The notes beneath the pieces are model-generated. The model had not been told where the DNA came from. It saw only the letters and a list, made by a program, of their open reading frames with translations, and made no database searches. This document shows positions 19,128-26,882 of a stretch of 26,882 nucleotides of DNA, piece by piece. This DNA is from Rhizopus sp. PT2906 (lineage: Eukaryota; Mucoromycota; Mucoromycetes; Mucorales; Rhizopodaceae): positions 1 through 26,882 of the forward strand of contig JAMYHX010000548.1 of the NCBI GenBank assembly GCA_025529335.1, given 5' to 3'. The number at the start of each line of letters is the position of its first letter. The stretch's first letter is position 1. Position numbers and translations under genes: made by a program.

Positions 19128-19549
19128 ATGCAAGAAAAAAAAAAAGTCCACCTCAAGGAAGAAATTAGATATCAAGTTGCCATTGAAGCCAATTATAATC
19201 AAGAGATTGATACCGAAGAAGCTGTAGCTATTTTACTCTTTCTTGAAAGAAGAAATACAAATTTACGTCAATGATTCTCTGAGTAACTTCTTTATTAAGA
19301 ACAAGAAGAAAGAACAAAAGCTCATTATTACAGACATTTTATATTGAAACAGGATTATTGTATGAATTGATAAGAATTAAGCATGATAATAACGTATTTT
19401 GTGGTCAGTTTGGTAGTGCAATAGGAAATGCGTCTAGAATTCTCCTTCCCATGGAAGAGAGAAGCTTTGTTCAAATAAAGAATAAGCCGTCTTTATTTTT
19501 GCACATTAACAACACTTTCCATTTAAAAGAAGACAAGCTATATTAGGAG
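19128..19549 (+). other. Possible small gene, structure unresolved
   Basis: Two protein-like stretches follow each other on the plus strand. 19128-19274 encodes 48 residues from an ATG with an acidic helical composition (RYQVAIEANYNQEIDTEEAV, FLERRNTNLRQ). About 19334-19546 encodes a second stretch (FYIETGLLYELIRIKHDNN, SRILLPMEERSFVQIKNKPS). A splice-like pair, GTAACT at about 19283 and TTACAG ending at 19333, is 51 nt apart, but the phases do not join the two frames. This is either a gene I have misread, a relic, or chance. The divergent neighbour starts 63 bp away. Confidence 0.3.
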
Positions 19550-19718
19550 TAAATAGCATCTACTGTATGTAAATCAACAATACGGACTTCATTGTCCTTC
19601 ACTAAGGCATATTGCCTCATTGGCAAGCATCTATCTGAACCCATCAAACCATTGCAGCTGCTATACAGCACATATTCTCTAGAAGAAGGCTTGGATATAA
19701 TACCATCTATTGATCATG

Positions 19719-22700
19719 TTAGCTCTTATTTTTAGCAGTGGCTTGTTTATTACCATCATTCTTGAATAGTTGAAAGACAGCTGATCGTTCTTGACCTTCT
19801 TGAACTATTGTCTGCTCTGATAATAATAATCTATCTACTAAATCATATTGACGAGGTAACTATCATTTGAGGGGTTAAAAAAAGTCTTTAAACACACACA
19901 CACACACTCTCTCTCTCTTTATCAAAAACCTTTCGTAATAAGGATATCGCATTACACATCATTGATTCTACTTGACGTATCTGAGATGTTATACTGTCTA
20001 TCGTCTTTTTTCCAAAGCTAAATCATATAAAGTTGGTGCCACTGTGTCTTAAGATATATATATATATATAAAAGCTTACCGAAGATCATCCCAAGGGAAG
20101 TGGATCAATACATCTCTAAGCTCTAGCAGCTCATCAATCACTAGACGGCTATGTTCAACCACAGGATGATTGACTAGTGTATCATATGCAATTAAGCCTA
20201 AAGTAGGCAGCATTCTATAGAAATGGGTCTATTAGTTCTATATACACAGATAAAGTATAACTTACGTTGAAAACAGTTCATGAACAGATGTTGTCTCTAA
20301 AAAGAATAATGCCTTTTCAGCCTCAGTGTATATGTTGAACAGCGGACTCTGACGAGAACAAGGAATTCTGTGAGAACAATTCCATAGCTCTTGCCAAATA
20401 TTGTTTGGTTCAGACATTCTTTTACTAAGATGACCTTCTTCGTTCTTTGATCCCTCAGGAACTATCCAATCACGAGGAGAATGCCATCTAACGAAATCCT
20501 CTAGACAAGCATGGGGATTGGCTGCCTTAAAAGCTTGCATATCCGAATACAATTGTCGCGACTGAAGCTGAGCTCGCTTTAAAGTCGCACGGTCCGATGA
20601 ACCCATATTTTCAAATGCTTCAGCTTGTTCTTTGATCATATCCTCTGTCATAAATCCTGGATCCTGAGTCACAGGCACTTGAAGTGGCTCCCCTGTCTTC
20701 AATAGTTTCAAACCTTCAGTATGTTCGCATAGCTGTCCTTCTGCTCTATTGGGATCTTTTATAGCAGCTGCTTCCGCTTCTTCATTGTTAAACATAGCTA
20801 CAAATGGAAGTCGTACGTATGATTCTGATAAAGGATGTGCACTTCCAGGCTCCTCAAGTTCTTCATCTACTGGCCTCTGGACTATATTGATCGATCCTTC
20901 CACATCTTCTACCGTATCAAAAAACTCCTCTGTAGAGTCTGAATCATCTATAACAGGCGATCCAGTCTGTTTCTAATATTGAATACACATTAGCTTCTTT
21001 TTACGTTCAAGGGCTGATTTGAAGATTACCTTTGATTGGCCAGGTCGTTCATTGTTCAAGTTAGAGCGGTTTTTATTATCCAGTATTGTCTGTTCTTTGC
21101 TTGATACTCCTTTCCCGCTCTGAGTTGAATTGTTTTGTCGTTGGCGATATATGCAACAATTAACCATGGATAGTTTTTGATGCAACTAGACAATGATAAG
21201 CAAAAACGAATGATATGTGAATGGACTTACAATGTTAAATCGAAGGTCAATGCCAAGTATTTTCTTTTTCTTGGGGTCGGTACAGTTATGATCCTCATCA
21301 TTATCATCATCGTATAAATAAGGGCTTACGTCTGGTATGGGCTCAAGATTCTCCCAATGCCAGCGTATTTTACGCAACACCTCTGTCCAGACAATTCTGA
21401 AAAAACCCATGAAATCCGCAAAGTGCTGTCGTCGACTATTTGGATTCGTGTTGCCATTTGCCAATGCTTTAATTGTGAATAAGAGTAAGTTCCAAAGGAA
21501 AGATCCGTAAGGTACAGAAGAGCTTGCTCTGAATTTTAACACCAGCTTCTTTGTATCCAACATTTCTTTTTGATCCTTCTTTCCTGCTTTATTATTATAC
21601 AATGGCACTTTATTTCTACTAAATAAATTATTCAAGACTTCCTCTATTTGATCCGACTTTACTACTGTCACTTGCTCATCTCCTGATCGTGTTCCTCCTG
21701 TACTGTCTGCCATACTACCGGAGGCGCTGCTGCTAGTGCTGCGTGAACTATTGGCTAGAAAAAGGTTGCGAAGTAACATGGCACGGTCATTGACAGACTC
21801 ATCGTTGCCTTCATCATACGGTGCAAGATACTCGCTGTTGCATGGATCCTTTATCCAGGAGCCAATAATTTGCTCTATGATGTTTGATAGATTTGCTCTC
21901 TGTTGATTTGCTGGAGCAAACTCTCGTGATAAAACCCACTGTTTAGCTGTGAGGGCATCCATATTTGTTGATTGGGCATCATCATAAAGTCCATCTTGCC
22001 AAAATGGAAATAGCGCACTTAGGGTTAAAGAGCGTAGAGGATCATTATAGGATCCAAAGGGGAGCATGTTCTCAGTTTCATCTTGTGGTTTCTGACTTGT
22101 TTGTCCAAAATCATCGCTAAAGTCTCGACTTATCGACGGACGTTCGGATGCTGTATCTGGCGTCTCTGGCCACTGCTTCCAGTTGTTTTCAAACCAATTC
22201 TTCAAGTCATAAGTATAGACAGCGGTTGTCCAAACATCTTTATCATCATAGTCAACTTTGCCTTTTGAGCGATATATCAGTCAAACACACGTCAATTAAA
22301 AAAGATGTCATGCTTACCATAAGTTTCACGTAGAGCACTTTGCTTTTGCATAAATAAATATTTTAGTTCATCCAAGCATGATAAAGTGCTAGGAGGCGAG
22401 ATGATTGTCATATTAAATCGTGTCTCTGTTTCGTTCAAAGGGTGATCCATATTGGATGTTGTAAGCATATATCCAAGAAACATCTTGTGCCTCTCTTGGC
22501 CTACGGGCGTAAACACAGGAACGGAACAGCCTGTGTTCTGAAAGGCGATGGCACAAGCAGAAATAAGTTGCTTTGCTTGATGATTTTCTATGGATGATCT
22601 TGTGCCCAACAGTATCTTTTTCTTGATCGAATCATTTGCTAATTTTAATATCAAGAGTCTGCTCTGTCCTGTCCATCGATGGAGTGGATGATATTGGTTA

Positions 22701-23038
22701 TACTGATACTGATAAAAGTGATCAGCTGCTAACGGAGGTGTATTATTACTCTCTACAACTGTTGGTTGGCAATGGTAAGTGAAATAAAACGTATCTTCAT
22801 CTACTGACAGTACTTCCTTTCTGGTATATTCCTCTGCTGTAGGGTTACTAAGCGCTGCTTTAGCTGCTGATATTTGTTCATCAGAGAATATGCCAAAGGA
22901 ACCGTCCTTTATGCCCCAAGAATATAGCGTTTCCTCAATATGAGTAACAAGTCGTTCGAAATTAGACACTGACGTGTAATCAACAAATTCAAAAGGTTCT
23001 TCTGCGCTATATGAGCTTTGTCTTCTCTTTGTTGACAT
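19719..23038 (-). CDS. RAB3GAP1: Rab3 GTPase-activating protein catalytic subunit
   Basis: Model: exons 23038-22318, 22261-21231, 21185-21030, 20972-20266, 20214-20080, 20017-19930 and 19859-19719; introns of 56, 45, 57, 51, 62 and 70 nt, all in phase; 992 residues, close to the human protein (981). Family signatures in order: N-terminal FEFVDYTSVSNFERLVTHIE (17-36), YTYDLKNWFENNWKQWP after the first intron, FFRIVWTEVLRKIRWHWENL, LHQKLSMVNCC (from 585), and the catalytic region AFKAANPHACLEDFVRWHSP, whose Arg at about 798 matches the proposed arginine finger (human R728). Then NNIWQELW and EAEKALFFLE. In animals the complex with RAB3GAP2 acts on Rab3 and as a Rab18 exchange factor at the ER, and in autophagy. 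Budding yeast lacks it. Intron 6 has a weak donor (GTTTTT); introns 5 and 6 contain TA and GA/GT repeats. Confidence 0.92.
20052..20070. repeat. TA microsatellite inside an intron
   Basis: A (TA)n tract of about 18 bp lies within intron 5 of the Rab3GAP gene. The next intron (19860-19929) carries a CA tract followed by a CT tract at about 19895-19919. These are length-variable sites in short introns. Confidence 0.8.
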
Positions 23039-23783
23039 ATGTAGATTGTTAATGAATTAAAAAAAGAGAATGTTTACTTTCTGCAGATAAATAAACTTTT
23101 GTGACTTTACCCAGTCTACAAACTCACTCACATGCATACACACTCAAAGACAAAAGAAGCATCTTTACCCACTTTATAAGCATAAAAGAGAAATAAGATA
23201 GAGTCTAGACATAAAACATGAGATGTACTAGTAACTCCAAAAAACAACTAGTTTCTCACCACTTGTTTTGTTAATATATAATAAGGGTAATGTTAGAGGC
23301 GCTGCAAAAGGGCATTGCAAAATCCAAAAAAGGTAACACTCCCTCTCAAACTGCAAAATGCCCTTTTGAAGGTGTTCTAATTTTCGTACCACATCCATTT
23401 TTTAACTTCATAATATACTAATATCCTGGTAAATTTGAATAAAGATTATTAGTAAATGAAGCCTTGTTATCTTCAACAGCGATGAAGCAAATGACTTTTT
23501 ACAGGGAAAACTATATAATAAATTGAAAACCTATCATTGAGCTCATCATGATGGGGAACAGAACGAGCAACGCTAAGGAGCAAAAGGGGATTATTGAAAA
23601 TGAATGACGGGCTCAGAGGGGATTTAATCATATCCTTTGTCTTACTACTCTTCTGTAAACTGTCGTAATTTTCATTGCATTACATAAGCAGTCTACATTG
23701 TCCAATCAGATTTATACACCTTTACAATTAAATTTTAATTACCTTTTCCTCCTTTTTTTTGGGTTTGTTCTTTCTCTTCCGAC
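23039..23783. promoter_or_regulatory. Divergent promoter region of Rab3GAP and HUT1
   Basis: 745 bp between two divergent start codons. A CCAAT box (CCAATCAGA) stands at about 23702, some 80 bp before the HUT1 start. CT-rich DNA (TTCCTCCTTTT, TTCTTTCTCTTCC) directly precedes the HUT1 ATG. The inverted repeat at 23286-23390 lies in the middle. No gene seen. Confidence 0.55.
23286..23390. repeat. Imperfect inverted repeat (foldback or MITE-like)
   Basis: Left arm 23286-23319 and right arm 23352-23390. The core is CAAAAGGGCATT-GCA on the left and TGCAAAATGCCCTTTTG on the right, whose complement reads CAAAAGGGCATTTTGCA. The outer ends match as GGTA..TTAGA against TCTAA..TACC. The loop is about 32 bp. 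Could be a short foldback element, or a hairpin or paired regulator site in the promoter. Confidence 0.7.
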
Positions 23784-24887
23784 ATGCTTCGTTTTGCATT
23801 CTGTGTCATCGGAATCTATACTTGCTTCTTGACTTGGGGTGTTGTTCAGGAACGTGTAAGCACAACACCTTATGGAGATACAGAGCCACCAAAGAAGTTT
23901 AAATACTTTATTGTTCTCAATTTAGTACAATCACTGATAGCGGCTATTGTTGCTTTTATTTATTTAAAAGTCTGTGGCAAAAGCTTAAACTTAAAAGATA
24001 CACCATACAGTCTTTATCTCAAATATGCTCAAGTCGCATTCTTCAATTGTATTGGTTCACCCTTTGGGTATGAAGCATTAAAGCATATAGACTATCCAAC
24101 GATGATCCTTGGAAAATCATGCAAACTTGTTCCTGTGCTATTCATGAATGTACTTGTCTATCGAAGAAAATTTGACTGGCATAAATACTTATGCGTAACC
24201 TTGGTTACAATGGGTGTCTCCATGTTTATGCTGTATCACGAAACAAGCTCTTCCAAGAAAGCAGCTGCCACAAGTTCACTCTGGGGCTTATTCTTGCTTT
24301 CAATGAACTTGGCTATTGATGGCTTAACGAATGCGACACAGGATCAGATATTTACAAAGTACAAACATCTTGTCAGTGGGCAACATATGATGTTTTATAT
24401 GAACATCATCAGCTCTGTCTTTTCTGCCGCCTACTTGATTTTCCATCCATTCAATAATGAATTACAACAAGCCTTGCTCTTTTTCCACCAGCATCCTGCT
24501 GTTATTCGCGACGTGCTCCTCTTTGGCTTTTGTGGTGCCCTTGGTCAGTGCTTCATCTTTTATACCCTTCAGCACTATGGCAGTCTTCGCCTTGTCACTG
24601 TTACGGTCACTCGTAAACTGTTTACGATGCTACTCAGCGTCTTTTGGTTCAATCATACACTGACGTTTGGCCAGTGGGCAGGCGTCGCGCTTGTTTTTAC
24701 AGGTAATAAAAATAAAACAAAAAGTAAAAGTGAAATTAACCCTGAATTATGTACAGCAATTGGCATTGAAGCGTACATTGGCAAGCAACAAAAACTACAA
24801 GTCAAAAAAACAATGAATGCATCAGTAAAGGAACTTGATATCAAAAAAGCATTAAACGGCGAAAAACCTGCTCATAAGTTAGCATAA
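23784..24887 (+). CDS. HUT1: UDP-galactose transporter homologue, HUT1/SLC35B1 family
   Basis: Multi-pass ER nucleotide-sugar transporter of the drug/metabolite transporter fold; in yeast Hut1 is linked to UDP-galactose transport and ER redox homeostasis, and SLC35B1 in animals to ATP/ADP exchange in the ER. Model: exon 1 at 23784-24702, intron 24703-24756 (GTAATA..TACAG, 54 nt), exon 2 at 24757-24887; 349 residues. The intron is a multiple of three without a stop, so an unspliced reading also stays open (367 residues), but it would place a Lys/Ser-rich insert inside the last membrane helix, where relatives read ALVFxGxGxEAY. Family motifs: the N-terminal GVVQERVSTTPYG, LNLVQSLIAA, FGYEALKHIDYPTMILGKSC, KLVPVLFMNVLVYRRKF, ATQDQIF, ALGQCFIFYTL and TVTVTRKLFTMLLSV. 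A short Lys-rich tail (KALNGEKPAHKLA) could serve ER retention. Confidence 0.93.
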   Translation: MLRFAFCVIGIYTCFLTWGVVQERVSTTPYGDTEPPKKFKYFIVLNLVQSLIAAIVAFIYLKVCGKSLNLKDTPYSLYLKYAQVAFFNCIGSPFGYEALKHIDYPTMILGKSCKLVPVLFMNVLVYRRKFDWHKYLCVTLVTMGVSMFMLYHETSSSKKAAATSSLWGLFLLSMNLAIDGLTNATQDQIFTKYKHLVSGQHMMFYMNIISSVFSAAYLIFHPFNNELQQALLFFHQHPAVIRDVLLFGFCGALGQCFIFYTLQHYGSLRLVTVTVTRKLFTMLLSVFWFNHTLTFGQWAGVALVFTGNKNKTKSKSEINPELCTAIGIEAYIGKQQKLQVKKTMNASVKELDIKKALNGEKPAHKLA

Positions 24888-25061
24888 ACCTATTTATTTA
24901 TAGAAATTCATAGAAATAAACTCCTTTTTATCTTTCATCCTTGTGCTATTTGTTTACGTTTCTATGAACATAACAAGAGCTATTCTTTGTTGAACAAAAG
25001 ATACATCTTTATAAATAGCGTTTCAAATAAGGAAAGAAATAAAAATACACATTTATTCATT

Positions 25062-26882
25062 TTATGGCTGCATGTACAACAAGGATGAGGTTGGATCAGT
25101 ATACATGGGTTGTGATCTCTGTGGTAGTCTGTTCATAGACGGGTGAGGAATGAACCCATTAGGAGGTACAAAATCCTCCTGGAACGAATCAAAATCACCT
25201 GGTGGCTCATTATCCATATCCCCCATTTGATATCCATTATACGCATCTTGACCGTCACCTCTCCTTCTCATTCTGTAAGGTGAAGGTAATCCACTAGGAT
25301 TCCACGGCGATTTTTTCGTAGGTCCTCTTACCCTTGACGACGATCTTCTTAGGGATGGGTGTCCGAAATAGTCTGGTCGATATCCATAATAAGGTGGCTC
25401 GACTTGCTGTTCCATTGGGTTCACCCCAGGAGCAAAAGGTGGTAATGGAGGTAAAGGCATAAACCCAGCATGATGGTAGAACATGGGCGGAGGTAAAGGT
25501 TTAAGGCCATCTATTGGATATCTGTTATCGTCTACTGGTCGATGCCTCAGAGAATTCTTTTTTAAAGAACGACTTTCGCTGAGGTAACGTTGTTCTTCAA
25601 TCGACAACAACCGTTGATTTCTGTTTATGATTTCATCATCAGAATCTATATTTACGCCTGTGAAATAATCTTCGTCTTGTGTCTGAGTGTCTCCCATTTG
25701 CTGATATTCCGAAAGGCGAGGTACACTTCCTTCTGATTGCATGCTTTTGGCACTACGCAGTGATGATTTACGCGAGCGAGGCTGAGAGGCAGCACTAGGA
25801 ATAAACTCATGCTCAGTAGCAGCGTTGGTTTTCCATTGTGATTCAAGTGATTTAGAACGTTGCCGTCGCTTAGGTTTCTTTGGTTGATCTTGCTGTAAAC
25901 CCATTTTAGGCGGACCATATATATCAGGATAAGTATAGTCGTAGTCAAGAGGTACTTGCCTGGTTCCTCTACGAATGTATCTGTCAGGTGGAAATTCATG
26001 GTAGTTGAACTGAGGCAGGATGTAAGCGTTAGCAAAGTAACCGTCATCATAATTGTCTTTTGAGTCAGAATAATTGGATTTTCTGCCACGTTGGTATTGT
26101 CTATCTGGTTTTTCTTCTTTTGTCTGCGTATCAGTAGAGCCTGGCTTTCTAGACTTTGCTATTGGTGTAGAATTTGACGCAACAGGATTTATACTGGTTG
26201 TGGCATTAGATGCAGGTTCCAGTTCTATATTACTCTGTGAATCCACAAGTGTTTGAATATTTGTTTCAGTACTTCTATTACGTTGTTGTTGACTTTCATC
26301 ATGATACATCCCAGCATTCAACAAGTTCTTGGCCAAGGCGTCTTCAAGCAATTGTTTGGTTGAACTGATCTGCTCAATGATTTCCTTTTCCCTCATCTTT
26401 TGTTCCATCACTCGTGACATCAGTTCCTTTCTGTCTAATATTCGTTGTTGTTCCATCATATCCAACGTACGTCTCAACTCCAATAGGTCTTCTTTTAAAG
26501 CCATCTTTCGTATTTGAGCTTGCATTTCATCTATCATATCATTTTGGACGTTTGCTGATTTTCTTATTGGTATATTATCGATGTTTTTCTGTGATGAAGT
26601 CGAGGGTATCTCAAAAGGAGATGTGTTTTGTTTATTTACTGTATCAGAATGAGAAGACGTTTGGCGTTGCTCTTTTATGTTCTCTGTTGGTTGGCCCTGA
26701 GTTGATTTTACTATGTTTTCTTGCTTTATCATCCTTGTATTAAGATTATGACCTGCTTCAGAAGTTATAGGAAGAGAAAGAAAAGAAGACTCGGAAGCGG
26801 ATAGGAATGATGTATTTGAATCGTCGCTTTTTCTCGTAACATCATTGGATGGTTCCGAATGTTTTTGTTTCGTATCAGTTGA
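25062..26882 (-). CDS. Disordered coiled-coil protein, 5' part beyond window
   Basis: Frame open from the right edge of the window to the stop at 25062, 606 residues visible. An internal Met codon at 26732 is not necessarily the start because the frame is open to the edge. The first part is Ser/Thr/Asn/Gln-rich. A coiled coil of about 75 residues follows (MIDEMQAQIRKMALKEDLLE, then RVMEQKMREKEIIEQI). Then come a long polar region, basic patches (KKPKRRQRSKS), Tyr/Asp-rich stretches (YDYTYPDIYGPP), a proline-rich segment (LPPPMFYHHAGF, PLPPLPPFAPG) and RSSSRVRG. No enzymatic domain is visible. It resembles cytoskeletal or polarity scaffold proteins in composition only; I do not recognise the family. 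It is tail to tail with HUT1, 174 bp apart. Confidence 0.78.
   Translation of the reverse strand, partial: STDTKQKHSEPSNDVTRKSDDSNTSFLSASESSFLSLPITSEAGHNLNTRMIKQENIVKSTQGQPTENIKEQRQTSSHSDTVNKQNTSPFEIPSTSSQKNIDNIPIRKSANVQNDMIDEMQAQIRKMALKEDLLELRRTLDMMEQQRILDRKELMSRVMEQKMREKEIIEQISSTKQLLEDALAKNLLNAGMYHDESQQQRNRSTETNIQTLVDSQSNIELEPASNATTSINPVASNSTPIAKSRKPGSTDTQTKEEKPDRQYQRGRKSNYSDSKDNYDDGYFANAYILPQFNYHEFPPDRYIRRGTRQVPLDYDYTYPDIYGPPKMGLQQDQPKKPKRRQRSKSLESQWKTNAATEHEFIPSAASQPRSRKSSLRSAKSMQSEGSVPRLSEYQQMGDTQTQDEDYFTGVNIDSDDEIINRNQRLLSIEEQRYLSESRSLKKNSLRHRPVDDNRYPIDGLKPLPPPMFYHHAGFMPLPPLPPFAPGVNPMEQQVEPPYYGYRPDYFGHPSLRRSSSRVRGPTKKSPWNPSGLPSPYRMRRRGDGQDAYNGYQMGDMDNEPPGDFDSFQEDFVPPNGFIPHPSMNRLPQRSQPMYTDPTSSLLYMQP

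Noticed and set aside
19065..19202. N-terminal hydrophobic extension of the small protein at 18567-19064
   Set aside because: Looks like a membrane anchor but derives from an A-rich run read as Phe/Leu; the ATG at 19064 gives a normal start.
1..26882. CRISPR array, bacterial operon, phage or biosynthetic gene cluster
   Set aside because: The window is intron-rich fungal DNA. The only tandem repeats are a minisatellite and simple repeats, and no clustered biosynthetic enzymes are present.

Overview
The window looks like nuclear DNA of an early-diverging filamentous fungus, most likely Mucoromycota (Mucorales-like). It is AT-rich. Its genes carry many very short introns (mostly 45-71 nt) with GT..AG ends. 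Its gene set fits a fungus: OXA1, ATP11, DPM1 and HUT1, plus a Rab3GAP catalytic subunit that yeasts such as Saccharomyces lack. It also holds a decayed tyrosine-recombinase retrotransposon of the DIRS type. I assigned the organism from gene style only, with no database search.

Layout. 1-140: a 31-bp minisatellite. 141-1752: AT-rich DNA with no supported gene. 1753-3463 (+): a two-exon C2H2 zinc-finger gene whose short first exon carries the first finger. 3556-3618: a run of 63 T. 3840-5665 (-): a DIRS-like retroelement remnant (RNase H, connection and tyrosine recombinase parts) with in-frame stops and no reverse-transcriptase palm. 5834-6008 and 10454-10590: two diverged copies of a repeat with CCAAT, TATA and AATAAA-like signals. 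6118-7446 (-) and 7610-8695 (+): OXA1 and ATP11, head to head across a 163-bp promoter. 9030-10090 (-): a broken gene of unknown family. 10867-11823 (-): a Cue1-like ER protein with a CUE domain. 12469-15119 (+): a PP2C phosphatase with an N-terminal winged-helix (Gds1-like) domain. 15981-17113 (+): an unrecognised multi-pass membrane protein, tail to tail with 17136-18141 (-), DPM1. 18567-19064 (-): an unrecognised small protein. 19719-23038 (-): a seven-exon Rab3GAP catalytic subunit. 23784-24887 (+): HUT1-type nucleotide-sugar transporter. 25062-26882 (-): a disordered, coiled-coil protein that runs off the window.

How the genes relate. Two functional themes recur: mitochondrial inner membrane and ATP synthase biogenesis (OXA1 with ATP11), and ER/secretory pathway (Cue1-like, DPM1, HUT1, Rab3GAP). 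Only the OXA1-ATP11 pair has an arrangement that suggests shared control. Gene models were joined by hand from open frames, splice signals and codon phase. All the named multi-exon models close in frame, but no transcript data were available.
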